The notes beneath the pieces are model-generated. The model was not told the DNA's origin and made no database searches. It saw only the letters and a program-made list of their open reading frames with translations. Made by a program: the position numbers and the translations under genes. This document shows positions 43,785 through 53,560 of a stretch of 64,000 nt of DNA, one piece after another (the first letter of the stretch is position 1; the number at the start of each line of letters is the position of its first letter). Origin of the DNA: Bacteroidetes bacterium HGW-Bacteroidetes-7 (GTDB taxonomy: Bacteria > Bacteroidota > Bacteroidia > Bacteroidales > UBA932); the NCBI GenBank assembly GCA_002842465.1, contig PHDA01000009.1:1-64000 (forward strand), read 5' to 3'.

Positions 43785-45743
43785 TTAAATGGTTAGCCGT
43801 TTGAGCTCTTTGGCAAAGGAGTTACGAATCTGCATCAGAATCTGAATCTGTTGCATATATCTGTTACGTTCATCGGTATTTTTCTCCTTTTCGGCTTCTG
43901 CAAGGTGTTCACAAAGATTGTGATAGGCAATAGCAGTAATTTTGGCTTTGTATATAAGAATTGATTTTGGAACTACGGTAGAGAGCAGATGCTCTTCGGG
44001 TGGAATCTCTGCAACAAATTGCTTAATGGTCAAACTGTGTTCCTGGTGAAGCAGATCGAGAACAACTTTAACAAATTCTTGATTTTCGTGGTTCAGAAAA
44101 TGCTTTTGAACCTCTGCCTGACCTCTCTCCTTAATCTTGTAGTATTCGTCAAAAATACTTTTATAGACCAGATTTTGAAGCTCCAGATCGTCAGTTTGCA
44201 GTTCACTTAAAACAAATTGAGAGACAGTTACCGAAATTGGATTCTCGTCATCTGTACCGTATAGCGGATGCTCTCCAAATTTTATAAGGTAATAGAGCAA
44301 CTCCCTTTCGGCAGGTTCGCAGTAGGTGTTGGTAATAAATTGAGGAAGGCGTTCTCCGGTCTCAAGAGGAGGAAAATATTTGGGAACTCCAGGCTCGGAA
44401 TACTCATCAGGAGTAGCAGAGTATGCTCCGTATTGTCTTTTCCTGCGTAGCTTTTTTACCTCTGTAGACAGTATCTCCTCTGAAATATTAAGGCGGGTCG
44501 AACACTCCTCAATATAAACTGCTCTGGAAATAGCATCAGGAATAACGGCAATACTTGCCACAATTTCAGAGATGAGCTGAGCTCTTTTAACAGGGTCTTT
44601 TCTGGTTTCTGCGGATAAAAGCTTTGTTTTGAATTCAATAAAGTCCTCTTCTGCCTCTTCCAGAAACCTTTTCAACTTATCTGCTCCGTGCTTTCTTGCA
44701 TATGAATCAGGGTCTTCACCGTCAGGAAATAGGACAACTTTTACCCTTAAACCCTCTTCGAGAATCATATCAATTCCGCGAAGAGAAGCCTTTATCCCTG
44801 CGGCGTCTCCGTCATAAAGCACGGTCACCTCCGGGGAAAACCTCTTTATGAGGCGAATCTGTTCAGTTGTAAGAGAGGTGCCGCTTGAGGCGACAACGTT
44901 CTCTACTCCGCTCTGATGAAACGAGATAACATCAGTATACCCCTCTACCAGATAGCACTTTTGTAATTTTGAAATTGCACTCTTGGCAAAGAAAATTCCG
45001 TATAGAGTGCGACTTTTAACATAGATTTCGGTTTCGGGAGAGTTTATGTATTTAGCTATGTTTTTATCGCTGCGGAGTGTTCTGCCGCCAAAAGCAATAA
45101 CCCTGCCCGATATAGAGTGAATCGGGAACATAGCTCTTTCGTAAAATCTGTCTGTAAGCTCACCGTCACTATCTCTCTCGAGTGAAAGACCTGCACCAAT
45201 CAGGAACTCCTTCTTGTATCCGGCCTTCTGGGCAGCTTTGCTCATGTTATCTTTACCGCCGGGTGCCCAGCCAAGCATAAATTTTTTAACAGTCTCCTCG
45301 CTGAAGCCTCTATCCTTGAAATAGCCCAGCCCTATTGATTTTCCCTGGTCGGTGTTCCAGAGCACATTTGTGTAGAACTCCTGTGCATACTGTGAAACGG
45401 CCATAAGGGATTCACTCTTTAGTCGGTTATCAGCCTCCTGTTTTGTCTCCTCTCTGTCGGCAACCTCAATACCATACTTCCTTCCCAGAAACTTTAATGC
45501 ATCTACATAACCGAGCTGTTCATGCTCCATTACGAAATTTACCACATTTCCCGCCTTGCCACAGCCGAAACACTTAAAGATGCCCTTTGAAGGGGATACT
45601 GAAAACGAAGGGGTCTTTTCATGATGAAAAGGGCAGCAAGCTGTAAAGTTTGCCCCCCTTCTTCTCAACGCCACAAAATCACCGATAACATCTTCGATTT
45701 GTGCCGAATCCAGTATTTTGTCTATAGTGTCCTTACTTATCAT
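43785..45743 (-). CDS. dnaG: DNA primase
   Basis: 652 residues from the ATG at 45743; a TTG 27 bases upstream is open but would lengthen the overlap with trpS. N-terminal CHC2 zinc finger: C37, H40, C58, C61 (CPFH...CFGC). TOPRIM-type core: YLVEGYTDVISFHQSGVENV, then VLYDGDAAG, whose acidic residues bind metal. The C-terminal DnaB-binding region is weakly conserved, as usual. It starts 11 bases inside trpS, so coupled translation is likely. It makes RNA primers for replication. Confidence 0.97.
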   Translation of the reverse strand: MISKDTIDKILDSAQIEDVIGDFVALRRRGANFTACCPFHHEKTPSFSVSPSKGIFKCFGCGKAGNVVNFVMEHEQLGYVDALKFLGRKYGIEVADREETKQEADNRLKSESLMAVSQYAQEFYTNVLWNTDQGKSIGLGYFKDRGFSEETVKKFMLGWAPGGKDNMSKAAQKAGYKKEFLIGAGLSLERDSDGELTDRFYERAMFPIHSISGRVIAFGGRTLRSDKNIAKYINSPETEIYVKSRTLYGIFFAKSAISKLQKCYLVEGYTDVISFHQSGVENVVASSGTSLTTEQIRLIKRFSPEVTVLYDGDAAGIKASLRGIDMILEEGLRVKVVLFPDGEDPDSYARKHGADKLKRFLEEAEEDFIEFKTKLLSAETRKDPVKRAQLISEIVASIAVIPDAISRAVYIEECSTRLNISEEILSTEVKKLRRKRQYGAYSATPDEYSEPGVPKYFPPLETGERLPQFITNTYCEPAERELLYYLIKFGEHPLYGTDDENPISVTVSQFVLSELQTDDLELQNLVYKSIFDEYYKIKERGQAEVQKHFLNHENQEFVKVVLDLLHQEHSLTIKQFVAEIPPEEHLLSTVVPKSILIYKAKITAIAYHNLCEHLAEAEKEKNTDERNRYMQQIQILMQIRNSFAKELKRLTI

Positions 45744-46740
45744 CAAATCCAAGGAAGCTCCTGAAGCCAACAGCTCTCCTTACCTCTTTGAGAGTTGCAG
45801 ATGCACTCTCCCTTGCTTGCTCTGTACCTCTTTTAACTACTCTCTTCAGATACTCTTCGTCATTGTAAATCTGTTCAATTTTTGCCTTGATAGGCAAAGT
45901 CTGTTTGCAAATATCTTCCGCAAGTTGCTTCTTGAGGTCACCATATCTGATTGTGCAATTGTTGTAGCTCTCTTTAAAATGGTCCACGGTATCTTTTGAA
46001 GATACAATATTCAAAAGGGTAAAGAGGTTGGCAACTGCTTCGGGCATTGTACTGTTTGGCTCTGTTGGTCCTGCATCGGTCACGGCCTTCATCACCTTTT
46101 TTCTGATTGTGGTTTCATCGTCGCAGAGATAGACTCCGTTCCCTTCACTTTTGCCCATCTTTCCGCTGCCGTCAAGACCAGGAACCTTAACCAAATCATC
46201 TCCGAAGTTGAATGCCTTAGGTTCAGGAAATACCTCGGTGTTGTAGAACGAGTTAAATCTTCTTGCAAGAACCCTTGCTACCTCAAGATGCTGCTCCTGA
46301 TCTTTACCTACCGGAACCAGATTGGCCCGGTGGATTAAAATGTCTGCAGCCATAAGAACAGGGTAGGTGAGCAGACCAGCGTTTACATTGTCAGGGTTCT
46401 GCCTTACCTTGTCTTTGAATGAGGTTGTTCGTTCAAGCTCCCCCTTATATGATATCATGTTAAGCAGAACGTACAATTCAGATATTTCGGGAACATCACT
46501 CTGAACAAATATCGCAGATTTTTCGGGATCAAGTCCAGAAGCAAGGTACTCTGCAAGAATTGTCCTCACTCCTGAATGAAAATCATCGGGGTGGGGGTGT
46601 GTTGTCAGAGAGTGCAGGTCTGCTATGAAAAAAAAGCAATTATAGTTATCCTGCATTTTGATGTAATTTCTGAGTGCACCATAGTAGTTGCCAAGGTGCA
46701 GGTGACCGGTTGAGCGGATTCCGCTTAGTACAATTTCCAT
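45733..46740 (-). CDS. trpS: Tryptophanyl-tRNA synthetase
   Basis: 335 residues, class I synthetase. The HIGH-like motif is HLGN at 15-18 (STGHLHLGNYYGAL), and KMGKSEGNG replaces KMSKS, both typical for TrpS. The rest of the catalytic core (FIADLHSLT; YPVLMAADIL) is present. The 3' end overlaps dnaG by 11 bases. It begins 16 bases after recA; a TAAATTTG box overlaps the recA stop codon. Confidence 0.97.
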   Translation of the reverse strand: MEIVLSGIRSTGHLHLGNYYGALRNYIKMQDNYNCFFFIADLHSLTTHPHPDDFHSGVRTILAEYLASGLDPEKSAIFVQSDVPEISELYVLLNMISYKGELERTTSFKDKVRQNPDNVNAGLLTYPVLMAADILIHRANLVPVGKDQEQHLEVARVLARRFNSFYNTEVFPEPKAFNFGDDLVKVPGLDGSGKMGKSEGNGVYLCDDETTIRKKVMKAVTDAGPTEPNSTMPEAVANLFTLLNIVSSKDTVDHFKESYNNCTIRYGDLKKQLAEDICKQTLPIKAKIEQIYNDEEYLKRVVKRGTEQARESASATLKEVRRAVGFRSFLGFDDK

Positions 46741-46751
46741 TTAAATAAGAA

Positions 46752-46759
46752 CAAATTTA
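46752..46759 (-). promoter_or_regulatory. TAnnTTTG box overlapping the recA stop
   Basis: TAAATTTG on the minus strand; its TAA is the recA stop codon. It lies 11 bases ahead of the trpS ATG. If used, trpS-dnaG can be transcribed without recA. It may be coincidence, since the stop codon supplies part of the match. Confidence 0.35.
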
Positions 46760-47791
46760 TTCGTTAACTTCGAGCAGTTTAACCCTGATCTTCTGCTCTA
46801 CCTCTTCCATTAATGCAGGGTTATCTAAAATTATCTGCTTAACAGCGTCCCTGCCTTGTCCCAGGCGAGTTTCACCGTAACTGAACCATGAACCGCTCTT
46901 CTTGAGTATGCCAAAATCAACACCAAGATCAATAATCTCTCCGATTTTTGAGATTCCCTCTCCAAATACAATGTCAAATTCCGCCTTTCTGAATGGTGGA
47001 GCAAGTTTGTTTTTTACAATTTTTGCTCTAACCCTGTTACCTGTTGCTTCATCGCCATCTTTAAGCTGAGTTATTCTTCTTACATCAACCCTTACAGATG
47101 CATAAAACTTGAGGGCATTACCTCCGGTTGTGGTCTCCGGATTGCCAAACATAACTCCGATTTTATCCCTAAGTTGGTTAATAAAAATACAGCAAGTGTT
47201 TGTTTTGCTTATGTTTGCAGTTAGTTTACGAAGTGCCTGACTCATAAGCCTTGCCTGAAGTCCCATCTTGGAATCACCCATCTCTCCCTCAATCTCAGCT
47301 TTTGGTGTCAGTGCTGCAACCGAGTCAATAACAATTATGTCAATTGCTCCACTTCTTATCAAAGCATCGGTAATCTCCAATGCCTGTTCGCCGTTGTCGG
47401 GCTGAGAAATGAGCAGAGTATCAACATTAACGCCAAGGTTCTTGGCGTAGGTTCTGTCGAATGCGTGCTCTGCGTCAATAATCGCAGCAATACCTCCGCT
47501 TTTTTGAGCCTCAGCAACTGCGTGAATTGCAAGTGTTGTTTTACCGCTCGATTCAGGCCCGTAAATTTCTACAACCCTTCCTCTTGGGTAACCGCCTATT
47601 CCCAATGCATGGTCAAGACTGATTGACCCTGATTGAATAGTTGAGACCTCCCATTTTGGCTGCTCTCCCAATTTCATTACGGTGCCTTTTCCGTAGTCTT
47701 TTTCGATCTTGTCCAAAGTGGCCTGTAATGCCTTTAACTTTTCGGAACTGATTTCAGCACCTTTTTTAATTACTTCACTCTCCTTTGCCAT
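46757..47791 (-). CDS. recA: Recombinase RecA
   Basis: 344 residues. Walker [10 protein letters not shown], the Walker B region [12 protein letters not shown], loop L1 [20 protein letters not shown], and loop L2 around [15 protein letters not shown] are all intact. It catalyses strand exchange and LexA-type self-cleavage. First gene of a recA-trpS-dnaG minus-strand run. Its regulator RecX is encoded 5 kb away on the other strand. No SOS-type box is seen upstream. Confidence 0.98.
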   Translation of the reverse strand: MAKESEVIKKGAEISSEKLKALQATLDKIEKDYGKGTVMKLGEQPKWEVSTIQSGSISLDHALGIGGYPRGRVVEIYGPESSGKTTLAIHAVAEAQKSGGIAAIIDAEHAFDRTYAKNLGVNVDTLLISQPDNGEQALEITDALIRSGAIDIIVIDSVAALTPKAEIEGEMGDSKMGLQARLMSQALRKLTANISKTNTCCIFINQLRDKIGVMFGNPETTTGGNALKFYASVRVDVRRITQLKDGDEATGNRVRAKIVKNKLAPPFRKAEFDIVFGEGISKIGEIIDLGVDFGILKKSGSWFSYGETRLGQGRDAVKQIILDNPALMEEVEQKIRVKLLEVNE

Positions 47792-47813
47792 AATGTTTTT
47801 GTTTTAATTACTG

Positions 47814-47821
47814 CAAAAATA
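47814..47821 (-). promoter_or_regulatory. TAnnTTTG box of recA
   Basis: TATTTTTG on the minus strand, 22 bases before the recA ATG. Confidence 0.45.
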
Positions 47822-47842
47822 GCAAATGATTTTCAATTTCTG

Positions 47843-47850
47843 TAAATTTG
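47843..47850 (+). promoter_or_regulatory. TAnnTTTG box of rlmN
   Basis: TAAATTTG, 4 bases before the rlmN ATG. If it is the -7 box, transcription starts at or within the start codon. Confidence 0.35.
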
Positions 47851-47854
47851 CAGA

Positions 47855-48883
47855 ATGAAAAAATGGTTACTCGGGAACACACTTCCTGAACTTAAAATAA
47901 TAACTGAAAATCTGAATCTTCCCTCATTTACGGCAAAGCAGATTTCTGATTGGATTTATAAAAAAAAGGTTAGCGAAATTGACCTTATGACAAACCTCTC
48001 TGCATCCACCAGAGAAGTTCTGTCAAGTACATACGAGGTTGGTGGTTTTGCACCTTTGAAGAGGTCTCTCTCAAAGGACGGAACAAAAAAATACCTCTTC
48101 CCATCATTAATCTCTACACCCATAGAGGCTGTAATGATACCTGACGAAGAGAGAGCTACGCTTTGCTTATCGTCCCAAGCCGGTTGCAAAATGGGCTGTC
48201 TTTTTTGCATGACCGGAAGAATGGGATTCAAGGGACACCTTACAGCCGGTGAAATAATATCTCAGGTAATTAATGTTGACGAGGAAGAAAGCCTGACCAA
48301 TGTTGTCTACATGGGAATGGGTGAGCCGATGGATAATATAGAAAATGTTCTTAAAAGTACAGAGATTATGACTGCGGATTGGGGCTTCGGCTGGAGTCCA
48401 AAGAGAATAACTGTCTCTACCATAGGTGTACCTGCTGCCCTTAAGACCTTTCTTGACAGATCAAAATGTCATCTTGCAGTCTCGCTTCATAATCCTTATG
48501 ATAACGAAAGGGCAGATCTGATGCCTGTTCAAAAAGCATGGCCAATTGAAGATATAATTTCACTAATAAAGAGTTATGACTTTACCGGACAACGAAGAGT
48601 CAGTTTTGAATACATAATGTTTTCGGGTTGGAATGACACAAAACGACATGCCGATGCTCTCACAAGAATGCTTAAAGGGCTTGAGTGCAGGGTAAATCTT
48701 ATACGGTTTCACGAAATTCCGGACTTTTCTCTGAAAAGCTCACCCGATCTTATAATTGAAAACTTTAGGAACCGGCTGAACTCTGCCGGAATTACCTCAA
48801 CGATTCGCGCTTCAAGAGGAGAGGACATTCTCGCAGCATGCGGGATGTTAAGCAGTAGTAACCTAAACAATCAAAACAGGTAA
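47855..48883 (+). CDS. rlmN: Dual-specificity 23S rRNA (A2503)/tRNA (A37) C2-methyltransferase RlmN
   Basis: Radical-SAM methylase, 342 residues. Cluster motif CxxxCxxC is C111, C115, C118 (AGCKMGCLFC), followed by YMGMGEPMDN, IGVPAAL and SLHNPYDNER, all typical for RlmN. The catalytic C-terminal Cys is present near the end (ILAACGML). It methylates C2 of A2503 in 23S rRNA and of A37 in some tRNAs. It diverges from recA and is 20 bases upstream of the Ca-ATPase gene. Confidence 0.95.
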   Translation: MKKWLLGNTLPELKIITENLNLPSFTAKQISDWIYKKKVSEIDLMTNLSASTREVLSSTYEVGGFAPLKRSLSKDGTKKYLFPSLISTPIEAVMIPDEERATLCLSSQAGCKMGCLFCMTGRMGFKGHLTAGEIISQVINVDEEESLTNVVYMGMGEPMDNIENVLKSTEIMTADWGFGWSPKRITVSTIGVPAALKTFLDRSKCHLAVSLHNPYDNERADLMPVQKAWPIEDIISLIKSYDFTGQRRVSFEYIMFSGWNDTKRHADALTRMLKGLECRVNLIRFHEIPDFSLKSSPDLIIENFRNRLNSAGITSTIRASRGEDILAACGMLSSSNLNNQNR

Positions 48884-48903
48884 AAGCAGTCAAAACAGTA
48901 AGT

Positions 48904-51747
48904 ATGGCCGTAAAATCAGAAAAAAAATACACTGGGCTTACTTCGGATGAGGTTGAGAAGAGTCGTAAACTGTATGGAAGAAATGTACTTACTCCGCCCG
49001 AAAGAACGCCCTTGTGGAGATTATTTCTCCAAAAATTCTCCGATCCAATAATCAGAATACTTCTTATAGCGGCACTTCTTTCGTTTCTCATGTCAATCAA
49101 AACAGGCGAAACATTAGAGACCGTAGGTATCATATTTGCCATTGCTTTGGCCACAGGTATTGCGTTTTGGTTTGAGGCAGATGCCGGTAAAAAATTTGAA
49201 ATTCTCAACAAGGTAAATGATGAGACCCCGGTAAAGGTTATAAGGGATGGTCTGGTAACAGAGATTCCCAAAATGGATGTTGTAAAAGGTGATATTGTTA
49301 TCCTCGAGACAGGAGACGAAATTCCGGCAGATGGGTATCTTAAAGAGGCACTTTCGATCTCTGTTAATGAATCAGCTCTTACAGGAGAACCAATGACACG
49401 AAAGGGCATACCGGACACATTTACCGGAAGGGAGTCGACATATCCGGTAAACATGCTTCTTAAAGGGACAACAGTTCTGGAGGGTTATTGCGTGTTTGAG
49501 GTAACGAATATTGGAGACTCCACCGAGTACGGCAAGGTTGCCAGAAAGTCCGCTGAGGTAACAAACGAACCCACACCACTTAACAGTCAACTTGAACAGC
49601 TTGCCAAATTCATAGGGTTTGCAGGTTTTACAATATCGGTTCTCACCTTTGCAATTCTCTTCACAAAAGATGTAATACTAGGGCATATTCAGTTTTCATC
49701 CGCAAACATATATACTATTTCAGCCATAATGGCCGGCGGGTTTGTAGCAATGTCAAAAGTATGGATGCCTATTCTTGAAGATGGCTTTGACCTTCTAAAA
49801 ATCAAAATTAAAATTCCTGAAAGTATAATGGTTAAAGGCTGGTTATTCTGGTTAATTACCGGAATAGCTGCATCTGTGCTCATTTTTGCCATATCATACA
49901 TTGCAGGTTTTAATCCATTTCTGGAAGAGTCTTGGATTGAGAGTGAAGTTGCTGTCAGATTACTAAGGTATTTCATGGTCTCTGTCACTTTGATTGTTGT
50001 TGCGGTACCTGAGGGGTTGCCTATGGCCGTGACACTTGCGCTTGCAATGAGTATGAGGAAAATGCTTGCTAGCAACAATCTTGTAAGAAAGATGCACGCA
50101 ACCGAAACAGTTGGCGCAGCTACTGTAATTTGCACAGATAAAACCGGCACACTCACAATGAATCAGATGAGAGTTGCTGAGGAGTATTTTGAAGGAGAGA
50201 GAGCATTAGTTTACGAAAGCATCGCACTAAACTCAACAGCGCACCTAGACCTGACAGATATCAAAAGTATTAAGAGTTTAGGAAATCCAACAGAAGCAGC
50301 GCTTCTTATCTGGATGCACGAAAAAGCATCTGACTACCTTCAATTAAGGGAGGAGTCTGATGTATTCAGCCAACTCACATTCTCAACAGAGAGAAAGTAT
50401 ATGGCAACTGTTGCCTTTAGTAAAGCACTTGATTCCAATGTTTTATACGTAAAAGGAGCTCCCGAAATAATTGCAGGTTTTACCGATAACTACCCAGTCT
50501 CTGCAATTGAGCGCCTTGCAGGATTTCAATCAAAAGCGATGAGGACTCTCGGATTCAGCTACAGGTTAGTTGAAAGTGGAGAGAATCTTTCTGATGTTGA
50601 AGCCTTGGTAACGAAAAAAGGGCTTAAATATTTGGGAATCGTAGCAATTTCAGACCCCTTAAGAGTTGACGCCTCTGATGCTGTTGCAAGCTGTATCGCT
50701 GCCGGAATAAAGGTTAAAATGGTTACCGGAGATACCATGGGAACCGCAAGGGAGATATCAAGAAGGATTGGAATAGTTTCATTGGATGAGAAAGAATATG
50801 AGATTATTACAGGTGATACCTTTTCTCAAATGAACGATAGTCAGGTTCTGGAACTTAAAGATATTATTAAGGTTATGTGTCGCGCTAAACCGTCAGATAA
50901 AGAGCGGTTTGTACGGTTATTGCAAAGGGCAGGGGAAGTTGTTGCAGTAACCGGAGACGGAACCAACGATGCACCTGCTCTAAATTATGCACACGTAGGT
51001 CTTTCAATGGGTTCGGGAACATCTGTCGCAAAAGAGGCTAGCGATATTACTTTGATAGACGACTCTTTTGCATCAATTGTTTCGGCAGTTTTATGGGGAA
51101 GATCCCTCTACAAGAATATTCAAAGATTTATAATTTTTCAGCTTACCATTAATCTTACAGCCCTGATAATAGTTCTGATTGGATCAATCTTCGGACACGA
51201 GCTTCCTTTAACTGTAACACAAATGCTCTGGGTAAACCTGATAATGGACACATTTGCAGCCGGTGCACTCGCATCACTTCCGCCTGAGCAAAGCGTAATG
51301 AGAAGTAAACCAAGAGCACCTGGTTCATTTATCGTTACGCCCTCTATGAGAGCAAATATTTTATTAACCGGTGCGTTTTTTACCGGTGCAATGCTCACTT
51401 TACTCTACCTGTTTACCAGTGAAAATGGCCAAATTTCAGAATACAATCTTTCGTTATACTTCACAATATTCGTAATGCTTCAGTTTTGGAATCTATTTAA
51501 TGCCAAGGCATACGGCTCAAACAAATCTGCATTCATCAACTTCAAATCCAGTAAAGGATTTCTGATTGTTGCGTTTTTAATTCTGGCTGGTCAGTTTTTA
51601 ATTGTACAATTTGCCGGAGAGATATTCAGAGCAGTACCACTCTCATTTGCCGACTGGATAAAGGTATTCGTCGGTACATCAGTTGTTCTCTGGATAGGTG
51701 AGTTTATAAGAATGATCTTAAGGATCAGTGAAAAAACAAATAGATAG
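48904..51747 (+). CDS. P-type calcium-transporting ATPase (PMCA/SERCA-like)
   Basis: 947 residues, type II P-ATPase. TGE in NESALTGEPM, the TM4 motif VPEGLPMAVTLALA, phosphorylation site DKTGT with D412, the nucleotide-binding KGAPE, and TGDGTNDAPAL are all present. The TM4 PEGL and the TM6-type MLWVNLIMDTFAA favour calcium. Between TM3 (GFTISVLTFAILF) and TM4 there are about 95 residues, including one extra hydrophobic stretch (WLFWLITGIAASVLIFAISY), more than I expect for this class. Exports cations from the cytoplasm. Confidence 0.92.
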   Translation: MAVKSEKKYTGLTSDEVEKSRKLYGRNVLTPPERTPLWRLFLQKFSDPIIRILLIAALLSFLMSIKTGETLETVGIIFAIALATGIAFWFEADAGKKFEILNKVNDETPVKVIRDGLVTEIPKMDVVKGDIVILETGDEIPADGYLKEALSISVNESALTGEPMTRKGIPDTFTGRESTYPVNMLLKGTTVLEGYCVFEVTNIGDSTEYGKVARKSAEVTNEPTPLNSQLEQLAKFIGFAGFTISVLTFAILFTKDVILGHIQFSSANIYTISAIMAGGFVAMSKVWMPILEDGFDLLKIKIKIPESIMVKGWLFWLITGIAASVLIFAISYIAGFNPFLEESWIESEVAVRLLRYFMVSVTLIVVAVPEGLPMAVTLALAMSMRKMLASNNLVRKMHATETVGAATVICTDKTGTLTMNQMRVAEEYFEGERALVYESIALNSTAHLDLTDIKSIKSLGNPTEAALLIWMHEKASDYLQLREESDVFSQLTFSTERKYMATVAFSKALDSNVLYVKGAPEIIAGFTDNYPVSAIERLAGFQSKAMRTLGFSYRLVESGENLSDVEALVTKKGLKYLGIVAISDPLRVDASDAVASCIAAGIKVKMVTGDTMGTAREISRRIGIVSLDEKEYEIITGDTFSQMNDSQVLELKDIIKVMCRAKPSDKERFVRLLQRAGEVVAVTGDGTNDAPALNYAHVGLSMGSGTSVAKEASDITLIDDSFASIVSAVLWGRSLYKNIQRFIIFQLTINLTALIIVLIGSIFGHELPLTVTQMLWVNLIMDTFAAGALASLPPEQSVMRSKPRAPGSFIVTPSMRANILLTGAFFTGAMLTLLYLFTSENGQISEYNLSLYFTIFVMLQFWNLFNAKAYGSNKSAFINFKSSKGFLIVAFLILAGQFLIVQFAGEIFRAVPLSFADWIKVFVGTSVVLWIGEFIRMILRISEKTNR

Positions 51748-51802
51748 ATAGCTTATTCGGGTTATAAACAGAAATATCACAATAATAAAAAAATAAACGA
51801 TT

Positions 51803-52996
51803 ATGAAAAAAGTGCTCTATTTTACAATTATTGCCATGATGGCACTTATCTCATGTAAAGAGTCTTCACCCTCTCTAATGCCAGGTATGTGGAGAGCCTC
51901 TCTGCTGACGCAGGACACCGTAGAAATACCCTTTGTTTTTGAAGTAAAAATATCAGAAAATGATACTGTTTTTGATATAATTACCGGCGATTACCGTTAT
52001 GAGGTAAAAGATATTAAAGTAATAGGTGATTCGCTCTTTATAAACATGCCACTTTTCAGTTCAAATTTTAAAATCCTTTTGACTAAAAGCGGGATGGAGG
52101 GAAATCTTATAAGAAGCTCATATACAATGCCTTTTAAGGCAGAACCAAATAGTTCCGCCAGATTCAAAGAGACACATGAGATAAAAGGTATAGCTGCCGG
52201 CAGATGGCAGATTACTTTAGGAGAGAAAGAGCTTATAGGAGAGTTTGAGGAGACTGAAAGCAGAGTAACCGGTTCTTTCCTATCGCCATCAGGAGATTAC
52301 AGGTTTTTCGAAGGAGTTGTTAATAAAGAAGGAAAGCTAATGATGTCATGCTTTGATGGAGGTTTTATCAGATTGTTTGTTGCAGACATTGATGGCGATA
52401 CTCTTCGCAACATCAAAATGCACTCCGGATTCAGCTCTGTTGAAGATGGGACAGGCTTTAGAAACCCAAATGCTGCACTACCGGATGCCTATTCTGTAAC
52501 CGGGCTCAAAAAGGGGTACACAACTCTTGGTTTTACCTTTCCTGACATGGATGGTAACCCTGTAAGTCTGTCTGATGAGAGGTTCAAAGATAAAATAACA
52601 GTTGTTCAGATAAGCGGATCATGGTGCCCAAACTGCCTTGACGAAAGTCGTTTTCTGATGGAGATGCTTCAAAAGTATTCTGCTCACATGGAGGTTATCT
52701 GTTTAACCTTTGAAAGGTCTGATGACTTCGAGAAAGCAAAAACAGAGGCAAAAAAGCTTGTTGATGTTGCCGGGATTACTTACCCCGTTCTCATTACAGG
52801 CCACACGCCTGCAAATGTTAAGATTGCCCTTCCGGAACTTGACAACTTCAGAGCCTTCCCAACATCACTTATAATTGACAAAAAAGGTAAAGTTCGCAAA
52901 ATTCATTCGGGCTTTTCCGGTCCGGGAACAGGAGTTCATTACCGCAATTTTGTAAGTGAATTTACATCATTTGTTGATTCTCTAATTGCAGAGTAG
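51803..52996 (+). CDS. TlpA-like thioredoxin-fold lipoprotein
   Basis: 397 residues. Lipobox MALISC, Cys near residue 18. Residues to about 230 form an unassigned beta-rich domain (DUF4369-like position, not verified). The C-terminal 150 residues are a TlpA/ResA-type domain with GFTFPDMDGNPVSLSDERFK and the redox motif WCPNC (in GSWCPNCLDESRF), where Cys-Pro-Asn-Cys replaces the usual CxPC. A cis-Pro loop is visible in FRAFPTSLIID. It should act as a periplasmic thiol reductase. Confidence 0.9.
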   Translation: MKKVLYFTIIAMMALISCKESSPSLMPGMWRASLLTQDTVEIPFVFEVKISENDTVFDIITGDYRYEVKDIKVIGDSLFINMPLFSSNFKILLTKSGMEGNLIRSSYTMPFKAEPNSSARFKETHEIKGIAAGRWQITLGEKELIGEFEETESRVTGSFLSPSGDYRFFEGVVNKEGKLMMSCFDGGFIRLFVADIDGDTLRNIKMHSGFSSVEDGTGFRNPNAALPDAYSVTGLKKGYTTLGFTFPDMDGNPVSLSDERFKDKITVVQISGSWCPNCLDESRFLMEMLQKYSAHMEVICLTFERSDDFEKAKTEAKKLVDVAGITYPVLITGHTPANVKIALPELDNFRAFPTSLIIDKKGKVRKIHSGFSGPGTGVHYRNFVSEFTSFVDSLIAE

Positions 52997-53068
52997 CTAA
53001 GATTAAATTAATATTGCGGGAGTAGTAAAGAATAACATAATTTGAACAAATCATTACTGTTTAATTAA

Positions 53069-53557
53069 TTGGAAGAGAGGTTAAAAAGAGCGCTTTGGAC
53101 TGTACAGAGAGCCTGCTCCGGCAGGGAGCTCTGCAGAGAAGATGTTGTATCAAGACTCAAGCGTTTTGACTTGACAGAAAAAGAGTTAAATGACATCATA
53201 ACCTCACTTGAGAAGGACAATTTTTTGAGTCATGAACGCTTTGCAAGAGCATTTACAAGAGATAAATCATCGCTGAGTGGATGGGGGCCGGCAAAGATTG
53301 CTTGGGCACTAAGATCTAAGAAAATCCAGGAAGAGATAATTAAAAATGCACTTGAAGAAATTTCAGGTGAGAGTACAAAAGAAAAGCTAAAAGATATACT
53401 CTCGAAAAAGTGCAAAACGCTTGATAAAGAGACTAACAAGCTAAAGGTTAAATCAAAACTTGTAAGATTCGGGATTTCAAGAGGTTTTGACTACAGCTTG
53501 GTAATCTCTCAGGTAAACAAATTAATGGCTAACTTTGTTAAAGAAATAAACAACTAA
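53069..53557 (+). CDS. recX: RecA regulator RecX
   Basis: 162 residues of three-helix repeats (RLKRFDLTEKELNDIITSLE; FLSHERFARAFTRDK; GPAKIAWALRSKKI), matching RecX. The start must be TTG at 53069-53071: an in-frame TAA lies directly upstream, and no ATG or GTG occurs within the first 45 codons. RecX binds the RecA filament and limits its extension. It is followed by prfB after 3 bases. In many bacteria recX follows recA; here the two are apart. Confidence 0.85.
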   Translation: MEERLKRALWTVQRACSGRELCREDVVSRLKRFDLTEKELNDIITSLEKDNFLSHERFARAFTRDKSSLSGWGPAKIAWALRSKKIQEEIIKNALEEISGESTKEKLKDILSKKCKTLDKETNKLKVKSKLVRFGISRGFDYSLVISQVNKLMANFVKEINN

Positions 53558-53560
53558 AGA

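Noticed and set aside
45744-45770. Upstream TTG start for dnaG
   Set aside because: Would lengthen the overlap with trpS and adds residues not seen in DnaG; the ATG at 45743 gives the normal N-terminus.
48792-49454. Minus-strand ORF of 220 codons opposite rlmN and the Ca-ATPase
   Set aside because: Antisense shadow of two well-supported genes; no recognisable motif.
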